DNA of 64,000 nt from Ectobacillus sp. JY-23 (GCF_023022965.1 NZ_CP095462.1:1798001-1862000), one strand, 5' to 3'; counted from the stretch's first letter, positions 1 through 9,592 are shown. Made by a program: numbers and translations. Notes: a model not told the origin generated them from the sequence alone.

Positions 1-342
1 ATCCAGAACGACTGCACTTACTCCCTCTTTTATGTATTGATCTCGCTGTATGAGCATTTCCTGTCGAACGGCGGGATGCACAATCTGATTTAATGTATTT
101 CGTTGCTTTTCATCATTAAAAATAATTGCACCAAGCTTCGCCCGATCTATGCCTCCGTCTTCTTGCAGCACCTGCTTGCCGAATGCTTGTACAATTTTCT
201 TATATGTAGATGTTCCTTGCACTACCACCGCTTTCGCAATTTCATCTGCATCAATGACCGGAATATCGTATGCCCTAAACATTTTGGCTACAGTGCTCTT
301 TCCGCTCGCAATTCCCCCTGTCAAACCGATTATAACTGTCAT
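1..342 (-). CDS. coaE: Dephospho-CoA kinase, 5' part (runs off the window)
   Basis: This gene encodes the enzyme for the last step of coenzyme A synthesis, the ATP-dependent 3'-phosphorylation of dephospho-CoA in the cytoplasm. The first 114 codons are present. They start MTVIIGLTGGIASGKST, which contains the P-loop (GxxxxGKS/T), and continue with DIPVIDADEIAK, typical of CoaE. The ATG at 342 is preceded by AAAGGAGG. The 3' end lies beyond the left edge of the window, so truncation is an artefact of the window. In related Bacillus genomes coaE is next to ytaF-mutM-polA; here two other genes are interposed. Confidence 0.93.
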   Translation of the reverse strand, partial: MTVIIGLTGGIASGKSTVAKMFRAYDIPVIDADEIAKAVVVQGTSTYKKIVQAFGKQVLQEDGGIDRAKLGAIIFNDEKQRNTLNQIVHPAVRQEMLIQRDQYIKEGVSAVVLD

Positions 343-496
343 TGTAACTCCTCCTTTTCTTTATTATAACTAAGAAAAGAGGAATACGCTTGTACAGCCG
401 ACTCACAAACAAAATGAGCACATAAAAATCTGTACTCTTTTTATAGTTTATCTACATTTATAAAGTAGCACTTCTATTTAAAGTAGGTATTTCTAC

Positions 497-2158
497 TTAG
501 TTGGGGGAATGATTCGGAAATACCGTACTGTATAGTTTATAGCCACCATCTAAGTTTTTAACCCTAAAGCCATGCTGCGTTAAAATACGCGATGCTAAAT
601 ATCCTCTCATTCCCAACTGACACGTTACATAGAGGGTTTTATCTTTCGGTATTTCACCTAAGTGATCGCGCAGTTCGTCTAATGGTATATTAACAGAGCC
701 CTTTATTTTACCTTGCTCTAACTCATGTGGTTCACGAACATCGATTAAATAGCCGCCCTGTGCGACAAGTTCATCAATCTCATTCCACTGCACCGTTTCC
801 ACTAAACCTTCTATAATATTGATAGCTGCATATCCTGCCAAGTTGACAGGATCTTTTGCTGAAGAATATGGGGGTGCATACGCTAGTTCTAAATCAGGTA
901 AATCTGTCGCTTTTAGCCCTGCACGAATTGCTGTTGCAAGTACATCTATGCGTTTATCTACCCCATCGCGCCCCACACATTGCGCTCCGTATAGCCTGCC
1001 ACTTTCTTTACAAAATAGCAACTTAATTAAGATTGGATGCGCTCCTGGATAATAACCAGCATGCGAGTTAGCCTGAACATGTACTGTTTCATACGGAATT
1101 TCTAAACGCCGTAAAGTTTTTTCATTATTTCCCGTTGCAGCTACTGTAGTTTCAAATACTTTCACAATAGAAGTCCCCATTGTACCTCGATAAGGAGATT
1201 TACGACCGTTGAGCGTATCAGCGATTATGCGCCCCTGTCTATTTGCAGGCCAAGCAAGCGGAATCATTGTCTCCGTTCCATTTATGTAATCTTTAACTTG
1301 GATAGCGTCACCTACTCCATAAATAAATGGGTCCTCTGTTTGAAGGAATTCATCAACCTGGATAGTGCCACGAATCCCTAAAGATAGGCCCGCTTCCTTC
1401 GCCAACTTACTTTCCGGTTGTACTCCTATGGATAAAATAATCATATCTGTTTCCAATACTTTACCGCTTTTCAATTGTACAGACGCTCCATTATTTTCAA
1501 AAGAAGCAATACCATCTTCTAGAATAAGATTAATACCCTTGTCACGAAGGAGATGATGTACACCTGCTATCATCTCGAAGTCAATCGGCGGCATAATCTG
1601 ATTCGCCATTTCCACCAGAGTGACCTGTACCCCTTGTTTATGTAAGTTTTCTACCATTTCCACACCAATAAAACCTCCACCAACTACTACGGCAGACTTT
1701 GGTTTGTTATAATCTAAATACGCTTTAATGCGGTCTGTGTCTGGGATGTTTCGCAAAGTGAATAGATTGTTCGCTTGCTGAATGCCAGGGATAGGAGGGT
1801 ATATTGGATTAGCCCCAGGAGAAAGAATGAGGTAATCATATGATTCCTCGTATTCTTCACCCGTTTGTAAACGCCTTACTGTAACCGACTTTACTTCACG
1901 ATTAATGCGCACTACTTCCGTCATCACGCGAATATCGAGATTAAATCTCTTAGACATTTTTTCTACGGTTTGTACGAGTAATTTTTCTCTTTCCGAAATG
2001 ACTCCGCCAATATAATACGGGAGGCCACAATTAGCAAACGATATATATTCCCCTCGCTCAAACATGATAATTTCATCTTCTTCGTTAAGGCGACGCAAAC
2101 GAGCAGCAGCAGATGCCCCTCCTGCAACTCCGCCAACAATAATGATTTTTCTTTTCAT
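497..2158 (-). CDS. CoA-disulfide reductase with C-terminal rhodanese domain
   Basis: This is a flavoprotein pyridine-nucleotide disulfide reductase, predicted to reduce CoA disulfide (and possibly persulfides) with NAD(P)H. Such enzymes are important in bacilli that use CoA and bacillithiol instead of glutathione. The N-terminus has the FAD motif IIIVGGVAGGASAAARL. The single active-site cysteine is in SFANCGLPYY near residue 44, and an NAD-binding GGGFIG follows. A rhodanese domain occupies roughly the last 100 residues, with its cysteine in TCQLGMRG. I chose the ATG at 2158 because GGAGGT lies 7 nt upstream; an in-frame ATG 15 nt further upstream overlaps that site. At 553 aa it fits the CoADR-RHD type known from B. 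anthracis. Confidence 0.92.
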   Translation of the reverse strand: MKRKIIIVGGVAGGASAAARLRRLNEEDEIIMFERGEYISFANCGLPYYIGGVISEREKLLVQTVEKMSKRFNLDIRVMTEVVRINREVKSVTVRRLQTGEEYEESYDYLILSPGANPIYPPIPGIQQANNLFTLRNIPDTDRIKAYLDYNKPKSAVVVGGGFIGVEMVENLHKQGVQVTLVEMANQIMPPIDFEMIAGVHHLLRDKGINLILEDGIASFENNGASVQLKSGKVLETDMIILSIGVQPESKLAKEAGLSLGIRGTIQVDEFLQTEDPFIYGVGDAIQVKDYINGTETMIPLAWPANRQGRIIADTLNGRKSPYRGTMGTSIVKVFETTVAATGNNEKTLRRLEIPYETVHVQANSHAGYYPGAHPILIKLLFCKESGRLYGAQCVGRDGVDKRIDVLATAIRAGLKATDLPDLELAYAPPYSSAKDPVNLAGYAAINIIEGLVETVQWNEIDELVAQGGYLIDVREPHELEQGKIKGSVNIPLDELRDHLGEIPKDKTLYVTCQLGMRGYLASRILTQHGFRVKNLDGGYKLYSTVFPNHSPN

Positions 2159-2289
2159 ATTCTCTACCTCCATAAAAATATCTCTTACATTAATATTGCC
2201 GTTTTCTGACTCAACTATGTGATATTATTAATCTCTTTTCTATGTCCCTGTATACATATTAAAAGCGCGAAGCCAATGCTCCGCACTTT

Positions 2290-2922
2290 TTACATTTTCC
2301 ATATCCCCATAATAATGAGCAAAACACCTGGAAGAAAGGTCAATTTCTGCATCCACTGTAATGCAGAAAACCATTGCCCCATCTTTAAACCAAGAGACAA
2401 GAACACGAAGCTCATAATTGCTACTAAAGCCGCCATAATGAGTGGTGGGTAGCCTAGTAATGACGCACCGATGCCAGCTCCAAATGAGTCTAACGACAGC
2501 GCAAGTCCGAGCATAACAGCTTCAATACCCGAAATGGTACCCGAGTTATCAAAATCTGCTACAATTGGCTTTCGTAAAATTTGAATTACGATGCCGAGAG
2601 ATTGAATCTCTAGATTCCATAATGTTTTCTCATCTAACTCCTCTTCTTTTTTATCCTCTGCGAAAAACTGATAGAGCACCCATGCGCCAATTCCAATCAA
2701 TACTATACCACCAATTTGCTTCGCCACTTCGGCCGAAAAAATAGTTTGAACAAATTGTCCAATTCCCATAGACACAAACATTACTGCAGCAGAGCAAATA
2801 GAAATAACGATGATGGATTTTAGCGGGATGCGCACTTTTCTAAGTCCGTAAGTCATACCGACGCTACAACTATCCAGACTTAGTGCGAAGGCTAACATCA
2901 TTAGTGCAACAGATTGATACAC
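2290..2922 (-). CDS. ytaF: Sporulation membrane protein YtaF (MntP-like)
   Basis: This integral membrane protein of the YtaF family is related to MntP-type manganese exporters and is linked to sporulation in Bacillus. It has about six hydrophobic segments. The conserved LSLDS motif occurs twice (near the N-terminus in FALSLDSCSVG and again in LALSLDSFGAG), indicating an internal duplication. I chose a GTG start at 2922: AAAGGAGGG is 7 nt upstream and the product is then 210 aa, the length of B. subtilis YtaF. A longer in-frame reading from 2979 has no ribosome binding site. The transported substrate is not shown by the sequence. Confidence 0.88.
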   Translation of the reverse strand: MYQSVALMMLAFALSLDSCSVGMTYGLRKVRIPLKSIIVISICSAAVMFVSMGIGQFVQTIFSAEVAKQIGGIVLIGIGAWVLYQFFAEDKKEEELDEKTLWNLEIQSLGIVIQILRKPIVADFDNSGTISGIEAVMLGLALSLDSFGAGIGASLLGYPPLIMAALVAIMSFVFLSLGLKMGQWFSALQWMQKLTFLPGVLLIIMGIWKM

Positions 2923-3123
2923 AAAATAGGCCCTCCTTTCTATACATCTTTTGTATGTATATGAAGAGGGCCCGCCCAATGTTATTGTAAGTAACTTTTA
3001 AACGAACGGGAATATTTTATAAGCAGTACTTATAAAGCACTATAAAAACTTTCTACTTACTCCATATCATACATTCGGTTAATATGAAAGAAGTAAGTCA
3101 TTCTCTAACAAGGGGTGGTTTCA

Positions 3124-3585
3124 TTGGAAACAAACATAGAAGTTAGGATAGCTACTAAAAACGATTTAGATTGTATTGTTGCTATGCTTGCTGATGATGT
3201 TTTAGGAAGGAAACGCGAACGTTATGAGCATCCACTTCCTGATAGCTACCTACAAGCATTTGAAGCCATTACCTCCGATCCTAATAATGAATTAGTGGTA
3301 GCTTGCCTCGGTAACGAAGTGATTGGCGTACAACAAATTACATTTACACCTTACATAACACATCAGGGTGGATGGAGAGCTACTATTGAGGGCGTAAGGA
3401 CATCAGCTTCTGTAAGAGGTCAAGGAATAGGTACTAAACTAATAACATGGGCTATTCAACGCGCTACACAACGCGGTTGTCATTTGATACAACTGACCAC
3501 CGATAAAGAGAGACCAGATGCATTAAGATTTTATGAGCGATTAGGCTTTCAAGCCACACACGAGGGGTTGAAGTTGAGACTGTAG
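3124..3585 (+). CDS. GNAT-family N-acetyltransferase
   Basis: This is a single-domain GCN5-related acetyltransferase of 153 aa. The acetyl-CoA binding motif A is visible as VRGQGIGTKLITWA, and motif B as RFYERLGFQATHEG near the C-terminus. The substrate cannot be inferred. The TTG at 3124 is preferred because AAGGGGTGG ends 5 nt before it; an in-frame GTG at 3115 falls inside that site. The gene is transcribed against its neighbours, ytaF (divergent) and mutM (convergent), and ends in a strong hairpin. It looks like a single-gene insertion into the conserved ytaF-mutM order. Confidence 0.85.
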   Translation: METNIEVRIATKNDLDCIVAMLADDVLGRKRERYEHPLPDSYLQAFEAITSDPNNELVVACLGNEVIGVQQITFTPYITHQGGWRATIEGVRTSASVRGQGIGTKLITWAIQRATQRGCHLIQLTTDKERPDALRFYERLGFQATHEGLKLRL

Positions 3586-3586
3586 T

Positions 3587-3616
3587 AAAAGCACCAGGAC
3601 ATATCCTGGTGCTTTT
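3587..3616. terminator. Bidirectional intrinsic terminator between GNAT gene and mutM
   Basis: A perfect 13-bp stem (AAAAGCACCAGGA and its complement) flanks a 4-nt loop, with A and T tracts at the two ends, so it can work for both convergent genes. Confidence 0.85.
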
Positions 3617-3657
3617 CTGATACTGTTACACTTTCTTTACGAAATGTGATGTCATTC

Positions 3658-4476
3658 TTATTTTTGACATATTGGACAATAATGGGTGCCACGACCGCCC
3701 ACTACGGTCTTCACAATCGGTGTACCGCACACGGAGCATGGCTCACCCTTTCGACCGTATACAAATAAACTTTGTTGAAAGGTACCGATTTGTCCCTGTG
3801 AATTGATATACGTTCGTATGGTACTACCGCCTTTTTCAACCGCCTGATTTAGCGTTTTTACCGTTTCCTCTCGAATCTTTTCGATCTCGGTCTCCTGAAG
3901 GGAAGAGCCCGGACGTTCTGGATGGATTCCCGACCGATACAATACCTCATCTACATAAATATTACCGAGCCCAACAAGCACAGTTTGATCCAGCAAAACA
4001 ACTTTTACTTTGCGATTTGTTTTACCTAAATGCATCTGTAAATGCGCTGCAGTCACATCTGGCGGTTCCGGTCCGAGTCCCGAAAGAGGAAGATGAAGTG
4101 TAGCTTCCTCTTTCGGAAATAAATGAAATGTGCCGAACTTACGCACATCGTTGTAACGAAGCTCTGAGCCATCGGTGAAACAAAAGCGTACATGCGTATG
4201 CTTATCAACCGGATCGCCGGCATCATGCAGTCGGTATTTTCCCTCCATCCGCAAATGCGACACGATGGCATATTGTTCTGTATATATAAGTAAAAACTTG
4301 CCTCGTCTTCCTACACCGACAATACATTCACCTTGCAAAAGTCCTCTGAATATTTCTGCATCGTCCGGTTCTTTTACGAGTTTTGGGTACGTAACAATTA
4401 CCTCTTCAATGATTTTGCCTGTAATCAGTGTCTCTAGCGTTCGTTTGACAGTTTCTACTTCTGGTAGTTCAGGCAT
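3658..4476 (-). CDS. mutM: Formamidopyrimidine-DNA glycosylase
   Basis: This bifunctional DNA glycosylase/AP lyase removes 8-oxoguanine and formamidopyrimidines in base-excision repair. The N-terminus MPELPEVETV supplies the catalytic proline (residue 2 of the open reading frame) and glutamate. The C-terminus has a four-cysteine zinc finger (CSVCG...CPIC). At 272 aa it is of usual length. AAGGAG lies 7 nt before the ATG. It follows polA by only 11 nt, so the two repair genes are probably co-transcribed. Confidence 0.97.
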   Translation of the reverse strand: MPELPEVETVKRTLETLITGKIIEEVIVTYPKLVKEPDDAEIFRGLLQGECIVGVGRRGKFLLIYTEQYAIVSHLRMEGKYRLHDAGDPVDKHTHVRFCFTDGSELRYNDVRKFGTFHLFPKEEATLHLPLSGLGPEPPDVTAAHLQMHLGKTNRKVKVVLLDQTVLVGLGNIYVDEVLYRSGIHPERPGSSLQETEIEKIREETVKTLNQAVEKGGSTIRTYINSQGQIGTFQQSLFVYGRKGEPCSVCGTPIVKTVVGGRGTHYCPICQK

Positions 4477-4487
4477 ACTTCCACTCC

Positions 4488-7112
4488 TTACTTTGCATCA
4501 TACCAAGTTGCGCCGTGATTATAGTCTACCTTTAATGGTACTTCTAGCTGCACCGCATGTTCCATAATTTCCGGGACTAATCTTTGCATCTTCTCAATCT
4601 CTTCTTCTGGTACTTCGAAGATAAGCTCATCGTGTACCTGAAGTAACAGGCGGGCGTTCATCTTTTCCTGCTTAAGCGTATCAAACATCACAACCATTGC
4701 TTTTTTAATAATATCAGCTGCACTTCCTTGAATGGGAGTGTTCATAGCTGTTCTTTCTGCAAAGCTGCGCAGGTTGAAATTTCGACTTGTCAATTCCGGT
4801 ATATAACGACGTCGTTTTAATAAAGTCGTTACATACCCTTTGTCTTTCGCATCTTGTACGCTGTCACTCATATACGCTTTTACACCTGGGAAGCTTTCCA
4901 AATACTTTTCAATAAACTCAGCTGCCGCTTTGCGTGTAATTCCTAGATTTTGTGATAAACCATAATCGCTGATGCCATATACAATCCCAAAGTTCACAGC
5001 TTTTGCCTGTCTTCTCATATTGGAAGTTACATCTTCTTGCGCCACGCCAAATACATCCATAGCTGTCTTTGTATGAATATCAAGATCATTGCGAAACGCC
5101 GTAATTAATCCTTCATCTCCTGCAATATGCGCAAGTACACGAAGCTCGATTTGCGAGTAGTCAGCCGCAAATATGACCCATCCCGGCTTGGAAGGAACAA
5201 AAGCCTGACGAATTTTCCGCCCTTCCTCAAGGCGAATGGGAATGTTCTGCAGATTAGGTTCTGTTGAACTTAGGCGTCCTGTTTGTGTTAGCACTTGATT
5301 AAAGCGGGTATGAATTTTAGACGTATCATCCCGTATCACCTTCAATAGACCTTCAATATAAGTAGAATATAGCTTACCGAGCTGACGATATAATAAAATC
5401 TTTTCTACAATTTCATGTTGGTCTCCCAACTTCTCTAGCACATCAGCTGATGTAGAATAACCTGTTTTCGTTTTTTTCACCGGTGGAAGCTGTAGCTTCT
5501 CAAATAAAATCACACCGAGTTGCTTAGGTGAATTAATATTGAAGGTTTCACCTGCACATTCATGAATATCTTTTTCTATTTCACGAAGTCGTGTAGAAAG
5601 CTCTGCTCCCATTGCTTCTAAACGAGTTTTATCCACTGTAATACCTGTATATTCCATATGACCAAGCACGCGGGCAAGTGGCAGCTCTAACTCTGTTAAT
5701 AATTCATATTGCTCATTCGCACGCAGTTCATCGATAAAAGATTGCTGTACGTTGTACAATACGCTTGCTTTACGAGCAATATGTTCAGCCAAAACATCCT
5801 CATCAGGTACAGCGCGCTTCGCACCTTTTCCATAAACTTCTTCATCTGATTGAACAGTATGTGCACCCTTCATCTTGGCCACAGAACGAAAATCTTTATC
5901 TGTATCAGCAGGATCAAGTAGATATGCCGCTATTAAAAGGTCAAAGCTTACGCCGCGTAGCGATAAACCTTTCCACAGCAATGCAACCAATGCTCGTTTA
6001 AAATCAAATACGGACTTTTCAATTGTTTCATCAGCGAGCCATGCGATAAACTCTTCAGATTGCAAACCTAATTCAGCTGGTACATAATAACAGCCTGTGT
6101 CATTGGCAATACCAAATCCCTGTATCGCTGCACCATGGTAATTGTCCTCCTGCACTTCTACAATTAAGGCACCTGGGCGTAACACATCGTCATTAAAGGC
6201 TTCTACTCGCTCAAAAGAAAGCGCATCTAGTTCCGTTTGTTCTTCTGGTATATCTAGCTTTCCCAGCAACGAGTTGAAACCAAGATTTTGGAACAAGGGA
6301 GCAATATGCTCTGTTTCATATCCATTGTAAACCAAATCGTCGATGCGTACAGAAATTGGCGCTTCTGTATAAATCGTTGCCAATTCCTTGCTCATAAATG
6401 CTTGTTCCTTATTTGCTTCCAGTTTTTCTTTCAGCTTTTTCCCGCTCACTTGGTCTAAATGCTCATATAGCTTTTCAACTGTTTTATATTCCTTCAAGAG
6501 TTTAATCGCCGTCTTTTCTCCTACACCAGGCACACCAGGGATATTGTCAGATGCATCTCCCATTAAGCCCTTCATATCAATAATTTGCGAAGGAGTAAGC
6601 TCATATTTCTCAAACAAAACCTGTGGTGTGTATTCATCTACCTCAGTGATACCTTTACGCGTAATCGCGACCTTAGTCGTTTCAGAAACGAGCTGCAATA
6701 AATCACGGTCTCCTGAAATGATTTTCACTTCTGCGCCTTCACGCTCCGCCTCTTTTGCAAGCGTTCCGATAATATCATCTGCCTCATAATTCTCAAGCTC
6801 ATAACGCTGAATATGAAACGCATCCAATAATTCACGAATAAACGGAAATTGTTCTGAGAGCTCCGGTGGTGTTTTTTGTCTACCGCCTTTGTATTCTCCG
6901 AATGTGGTATGACGAAATGTCGTTTTACCCGCATCAAAAGCCACTAACATATGCGTTGGTTTCTCTTCTTCCAAGATACGCATTAGCATCATCGTAAAAC
7001 CATAAATTGCATTTGTATGTATACCTTTATCATTATTCAGTAATGGCAGTGCAAAAAAAGCACGATATGCAATGCTATTGCCGTCAATTAAAACAACCTT
7101 TTTTTGACTCAT
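4488..7112 (-). CDS. polA: DNA polymerase I
   Basis: This is the repair and Okazaki-fragment polymerase. Three regions are visible: an N-terminal 5'-3' exonuclease (about residues 1-290, beginning VVLIDGNSIAYRAFFALP), a central 3'-5' exonuclease-like domain, and the polymerase domain from about residue 480. Polymerase motifs A (DYSQIELRVLAH), B (RRQAKAVNFGIVYG) and C (QVHDELIFEVP) are intact. The central domain lacks the DxE metal ligands (ALIVEVQED at the expected place), so proofreading is predicted absent, as known for Bacillus Pol I. It is 874 aa. A long 731-bp spacer precedes it. Confidence 0.98.
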   Translation of the reverse strand: MSQKKVVLIDGNSIAYRAFFALPLLNNDKGIHTNAIYGFTMMLMRILEEEKPTHMLVAFDAGKTTFRHTTFGEYKGGRQKTPPELSEQFPFIRELLDAFHIQRYELENYEADDIIGTLAKEAEREGAEVKIISGDRDLLQLVSETTKVAITRKGITEVDEYTPQVLFEKYELTPSQIIDMKGLMGDASDNIPGVPGVGEKTAIKLLKEYKTVEKLYEHLDQVSGKKLKEKLEANKEQAFMSKELATIYTEAPISVRIDDLVYNGYETEHIAPLFQNLGFNSLLGKLDIPEEQTELDALSFERVEAFNDDVLRPGALIVEVQEDNYHGAAIQGFGIANDTGCYYVPAELGLQSEEFIAWLADETIEKSVFDFKRALVALLWKGLSLRGVSFDLLIAAYLLDPADTDKDFRSVAKMKGAHTVQSDEEVYGKGAKRAVPDEDVLAEHIARKASVLYNVQQSFIDELRANEQYELLTELELPLARVLGHMEYTGITVDKTRLEAMGAELSTRLREIEKDIHECAGETFNINSPKQLGVILFEKLQLPPVKKTKTGYSTSADVLEKLGDQHEIVEKILLYRQLGKLYSTYIEGLLKVIRDDTSKIHTRFNQVLTQTGRLSSTEPNLQNIPIRLEEGRKIRQAFVPSKPGWVIFAADYSQIELRVLAHIAGDEGLITAFRNDLDIHTKTAMDVFGVAQEDVTSNMRRQAKAVNFGIVYGISDYGLSQNLGITRKAAAEFIEKYLESFPGVKAYMSDSVQDAKDKGYVTTLLKRRRYIPELTSRNFNLRSFAERTAMNTPIQGSAADIIKKAMVVMFDTLKQEKMNARLLLQVHDELIFEVPEEEIEKMQRLVPEIMEHAVQLEVPLKVDYNHGATWYDAK

Positions 7113-7259
7113 CTTCCCCGTTCCTTTCTATTATAGATTCCACCTGTTTTTATTTACACAAAAAACCGCTACCTACCTCTATATCATAGCATGACCTGAT
7201 AATAGAAGGAAAATAACGGTTTTAATTATAAATAATAAAGAAAAAACTATGTGCTCTAT

Positions 7260-7275
7260 TTTACATAGATGTAAA
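7260..7275. promoter_or_regulatory. Perfect dyad upstream of polA
   Basis: TTTACAT and ATGTAAA are separated by AG. This could be an operator for polA, but I do not recognise a matching regulator. Confidence 0.35.
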
Positions 7276-7437
7276 CTGAAAGCAAGGATTCTTTTATATG
7301 TAGAGAGAAAAACAGGAAATGTGTAGTTTCAATCAGACCCTAAAAGAGACATGTACATGGTAAGACCGAATCCATCCTGTCTCCTGTTACTATTATGTTA
7401 GACAAGCTACTATGTATACAAAGAAAAAAAGGGAAGT

Positions 7438-7466
7438 GACGAGGATAGAAGGGATCTATCCTCGTC
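7438..7466. other. Strong isolated hairpin
   Basis: An 11-bp perfect stem (GACGAGGATAG and its complement) with a 7-nt loop lies in the phoR-polA spacer. No T tract follows on either strand, so a simple terminator is unlikely. It may be part of an untranslated RNA or a repeat. Confidence 0.4.
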
Positions 7467-7567
7467 CAAAACTACTCCTTGGATGAAGGGGTTTTCAATA
7501 ATTAGAATAACAGGGTTATGTTAATCACACATGGATATAGTGTTAATGTAGTGTAAACGTTTGTAAA

Positions 7568-7605
7568 AAAACAGTAACCTCTTATTATTGTGAGGTTACT
7601 GTTTT
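7568..7605. terminator. Intrinsic terminator, probably for phoR
   Basis: A 14-bp stem (AAAACAGTAACCTC and its complement) has a 10-nt loop and flanking A/T runs. It lies about 240 bp beyond the phoR stop, with the dispersed repeat in between. Confidence 0.7.
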
Positions 7606-7619
7606 CCATTCTGTTATTT

Positions 7620-7817
7620 TTTGGCTGTTTTCACAAACTTTGTTACTATGTAACAAGTGGTGGGGAGTGGTTGATTTCCGCTCCAGGTTGCTCGCTGTCC
7701 GCGGGGCGTGCGGTGAGCCTCTTCGGCTTACAGGCTGTGGGTCTCACCAGACCCGCTGCTCCCGTAGGAGTCTCGCACCTCCTGCTCCAACCAACCTGAA
7801 ACAAAGAAACCTATCTA
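7620..7817 (-). repeat. Dispersed Bacillaceae-type repeat element, copy 1
   Basis: This GC-rich segment reads on the minus strand with the blocks TTGGTTGGAG, GCGAGACTCC, GAGGCTC, GCGGACAGCGAG and CGGAAATCAAC. The same blocks in the same order occur at 46575-46757, allowing for mismatches. It contains nested inverted repeats such as GAGCC/GGCTC. I recall similar short elements in many Bacillaceae genomes. Its exact ends are uncertain. Confidence 0.65.
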
Positions 7818-7843
7818 AAAACAACAATCTCTTAGAAAAGAGC

Positions 7844-9592
7844 CTATTTTTTTAAGGTGATAGTAAACATTGTCCCTTTTCCCGGTGTGCTTTGAACCGT
7901 AATCTCTCCGTGATGTGCTTCCACCAAATGTTTTACAATAGACAGACCTAGACCTGTTCCTCCTGTATTACGGCTACGTGCCTTATCAATGCGATAAAAC
8001 CGCTCAAAAATACGAGGAATTTCCTCTTCACTAATTCCAATCCCTGTATCAGACACACATATACGTACTCTGTTTTTCTCTTCAGTTGCGGACACCTCTA
8101 TTGTTCCGCCAGAAGGTGTATATAAAATCGCATTGTTGATAAGATTGATAAAGATCTGCTTTAGGCGATGCGCATCTCCCGTTACTGTAATAGACGCAGG
8201 AATAATTACACGTAAATCCATCTCTTTATCTACAGCCTTTGCTTGTAAAATAACCGCTATCTCTTCAATTAGTTGCTTTACATCAACTTTTGCCATATTC
8301 ATCTGAAAACCTTGTTGTTCAATTCTTGATAAATCTAACAAATCTTCAATTAGACTCTGCATTCGATCACTTTCTTTCAAGATAATGGAAAGAAAATGTT
8401 CTCGAAATTTTTGATCCTCCATCGCTCCATCAAGCAAAGTCTCTGTAAATCCCTTAATAGAAGTAATGGGTGTTCTCAGTTCATGCGATACATTAGCTAG
8501 AAAATCTTTCCGCATTTGCTCGAGCTTTTTAAGCTCTGTGATGTCATGAAATACAAGAATAATTCCTTTCCACTCATGGTTGGTTCCGATAATAGGTGCA
8601 CCGTATACTTCAAAATGTTTGCGTTCAATTCCAATGGGAAGAAGCATTTGTTTGCGCACTTTTACTTCCGTCATAAAAATCTCTTCAACCAATCCGATGA
8701 CTTCCTTGTGATCAAAAGCTTCATAATATAAGCTGTTTAAATACTCTTCATCTGTCACACGGAAGATTTCCCTATAAGAACGGTTCACCAAATTAATATG
8801 ACCACGACTATCAATTAGAATCATGCCGCTTCCCATATTTTCAATTAAGGTATGTAGCCTGTCTTGCTGCATTTCTTGCGCAGACGTCATTTCTTGCAAA
8901 TTACGGGCTAATACATTGATTGCTTTGCTAAGCATCTCTGTTTCATCAACGTTGCTCCCATAGGCACGGGCTTTATAATTTCCTTTTGCTAATTCAATCG
9001 CAACCTTTGCCACATTTTCAATGGGACGCGTATATTGCGTGGTAATTTTAATCCCTAAAAAAATAATGACAATAAACGCGATTAGAAAATTTGTAATAAG
9101 AAGTCCCCATATTTTCCTTTCTACTTCCGCAATCGAGCTCACAGATAGATTTAAAATTAAATAAGCGCGATCATCATGTTTATCTCGCAACAAAATACCG
9201 TAGTAATAGCTTTGCTTATCCCCACTCTTCGCTTCCACGACATCGGGCGTCTTATCTAGTTTATTAATAATCCCTTTGATTGCTTGTATGTTTTGTAATT
9301 CGATGCGATTTTTCGAATCATACAAAACATCGCCATTTTCATCTAGCAAACTCAGGTTGACCCGTAGCTTATCTTCAATACGCTTCAGCGTTTCCGGATA
9401 AAACAAAGAGTAACGTATTCCTTCCCACTCCATCACAGAAGCTACATATTGTAACTCTTTTTCCATCCGTTTATTGAAATTATCTAAATAGAAACCTTTA
9501 AAGAGTTGCCCTAGTAGAATTCCTAGACCAATTAATACTGTAACAATTAAAGAGATTAATGCAAAAAGCAGTCTGGAGCGAAACTTATTCAT
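7844..9592 (-). CDS. phoR: Phosphate-regulon sensor histidine kinase PhoR
   Basis: This membrane histidine kinase senses phosphate limitation (in B. subtilis through wall teichoic acid intermediates) and phosphorylates PhoP. The order is: TM1 (about residues 8-30), an extracytoplasmic sensor region, TM2 (about 160-182), HAMP, a PAS domain, the H-box FLANVSHELRTPITSIKG, the N-box INNAILYTP and the G-boxes DTGIGI and GGTGLGLSIV. At 582 aa it is full length. Its ATG overlaps the end of phoP by 8 bp, so the pair is translationally coupled. Confidence 0.96.
   Translation of the reverse strand: MNKFRSRLLFALISLIVTVLIGLGILLGQLFKGFYLDNFNKRMEKELQYVASVMEWEGIRYSLFYPETLKRIEDKLRVNLSLLDENGDVLYDSKNRIELQNIQAIKGIINKLDKTPDVVEAKSGDKQSYYYGILLRDKHDDRAYLILNLSVSSIAEVERKIWGLLITNFLIAFIVIIFLGIKITTQYTRPIENVAKVAIELAKGNYKARAYGSNVDETEMLSKAINVLARNLQEMTSAQEMQQDRLHTLIENMGSGMILIDSRGHINLVNRSYREIFRVTDEEYLNSLYYEAFDHKEVIGLVEEIFMTEVKVRKQMLLPIGIERKHFEVYGAPIIGTNHEWKGIILVFHDITELKKLEQMRKDFLANVSHELRTPITSIKGFTETLLDGAMEDQKFREHFLSIILKESDRMQSLIEDLLDLSRIEQQGFQMNMAKVDVKQLIEEIAVILQAKAVDKEMDLRVIIPASITVTGDAHRLKQIFINLINNAILYTPSGGTIEVSATEEKNRVRICVSDTGIGISEEEIPRIFERFYRIDKARSRNTGGTGLGLSIVKHLVEAHHGEITVQSTPGKGTMFTITLKK

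Larger units (their letters stand above)
7113..7843. other. 731-bp non-coding spacer between phoR and polA
   Basis: There is no credible gene here; the short open frames overlap a dispersed repeat and lack ribosome binding sites. The spacer holds, in order, a 7+2+7 dyad, an 11-bp-stem hairpin, a cre-like sequence at 7552-7565 (TGTAAACGTTTGTA, one mismatch to consensus), a terminator and a dispersed repeat. It should also contain the polA promoter, which I could not assign. Confidence 0.6.
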
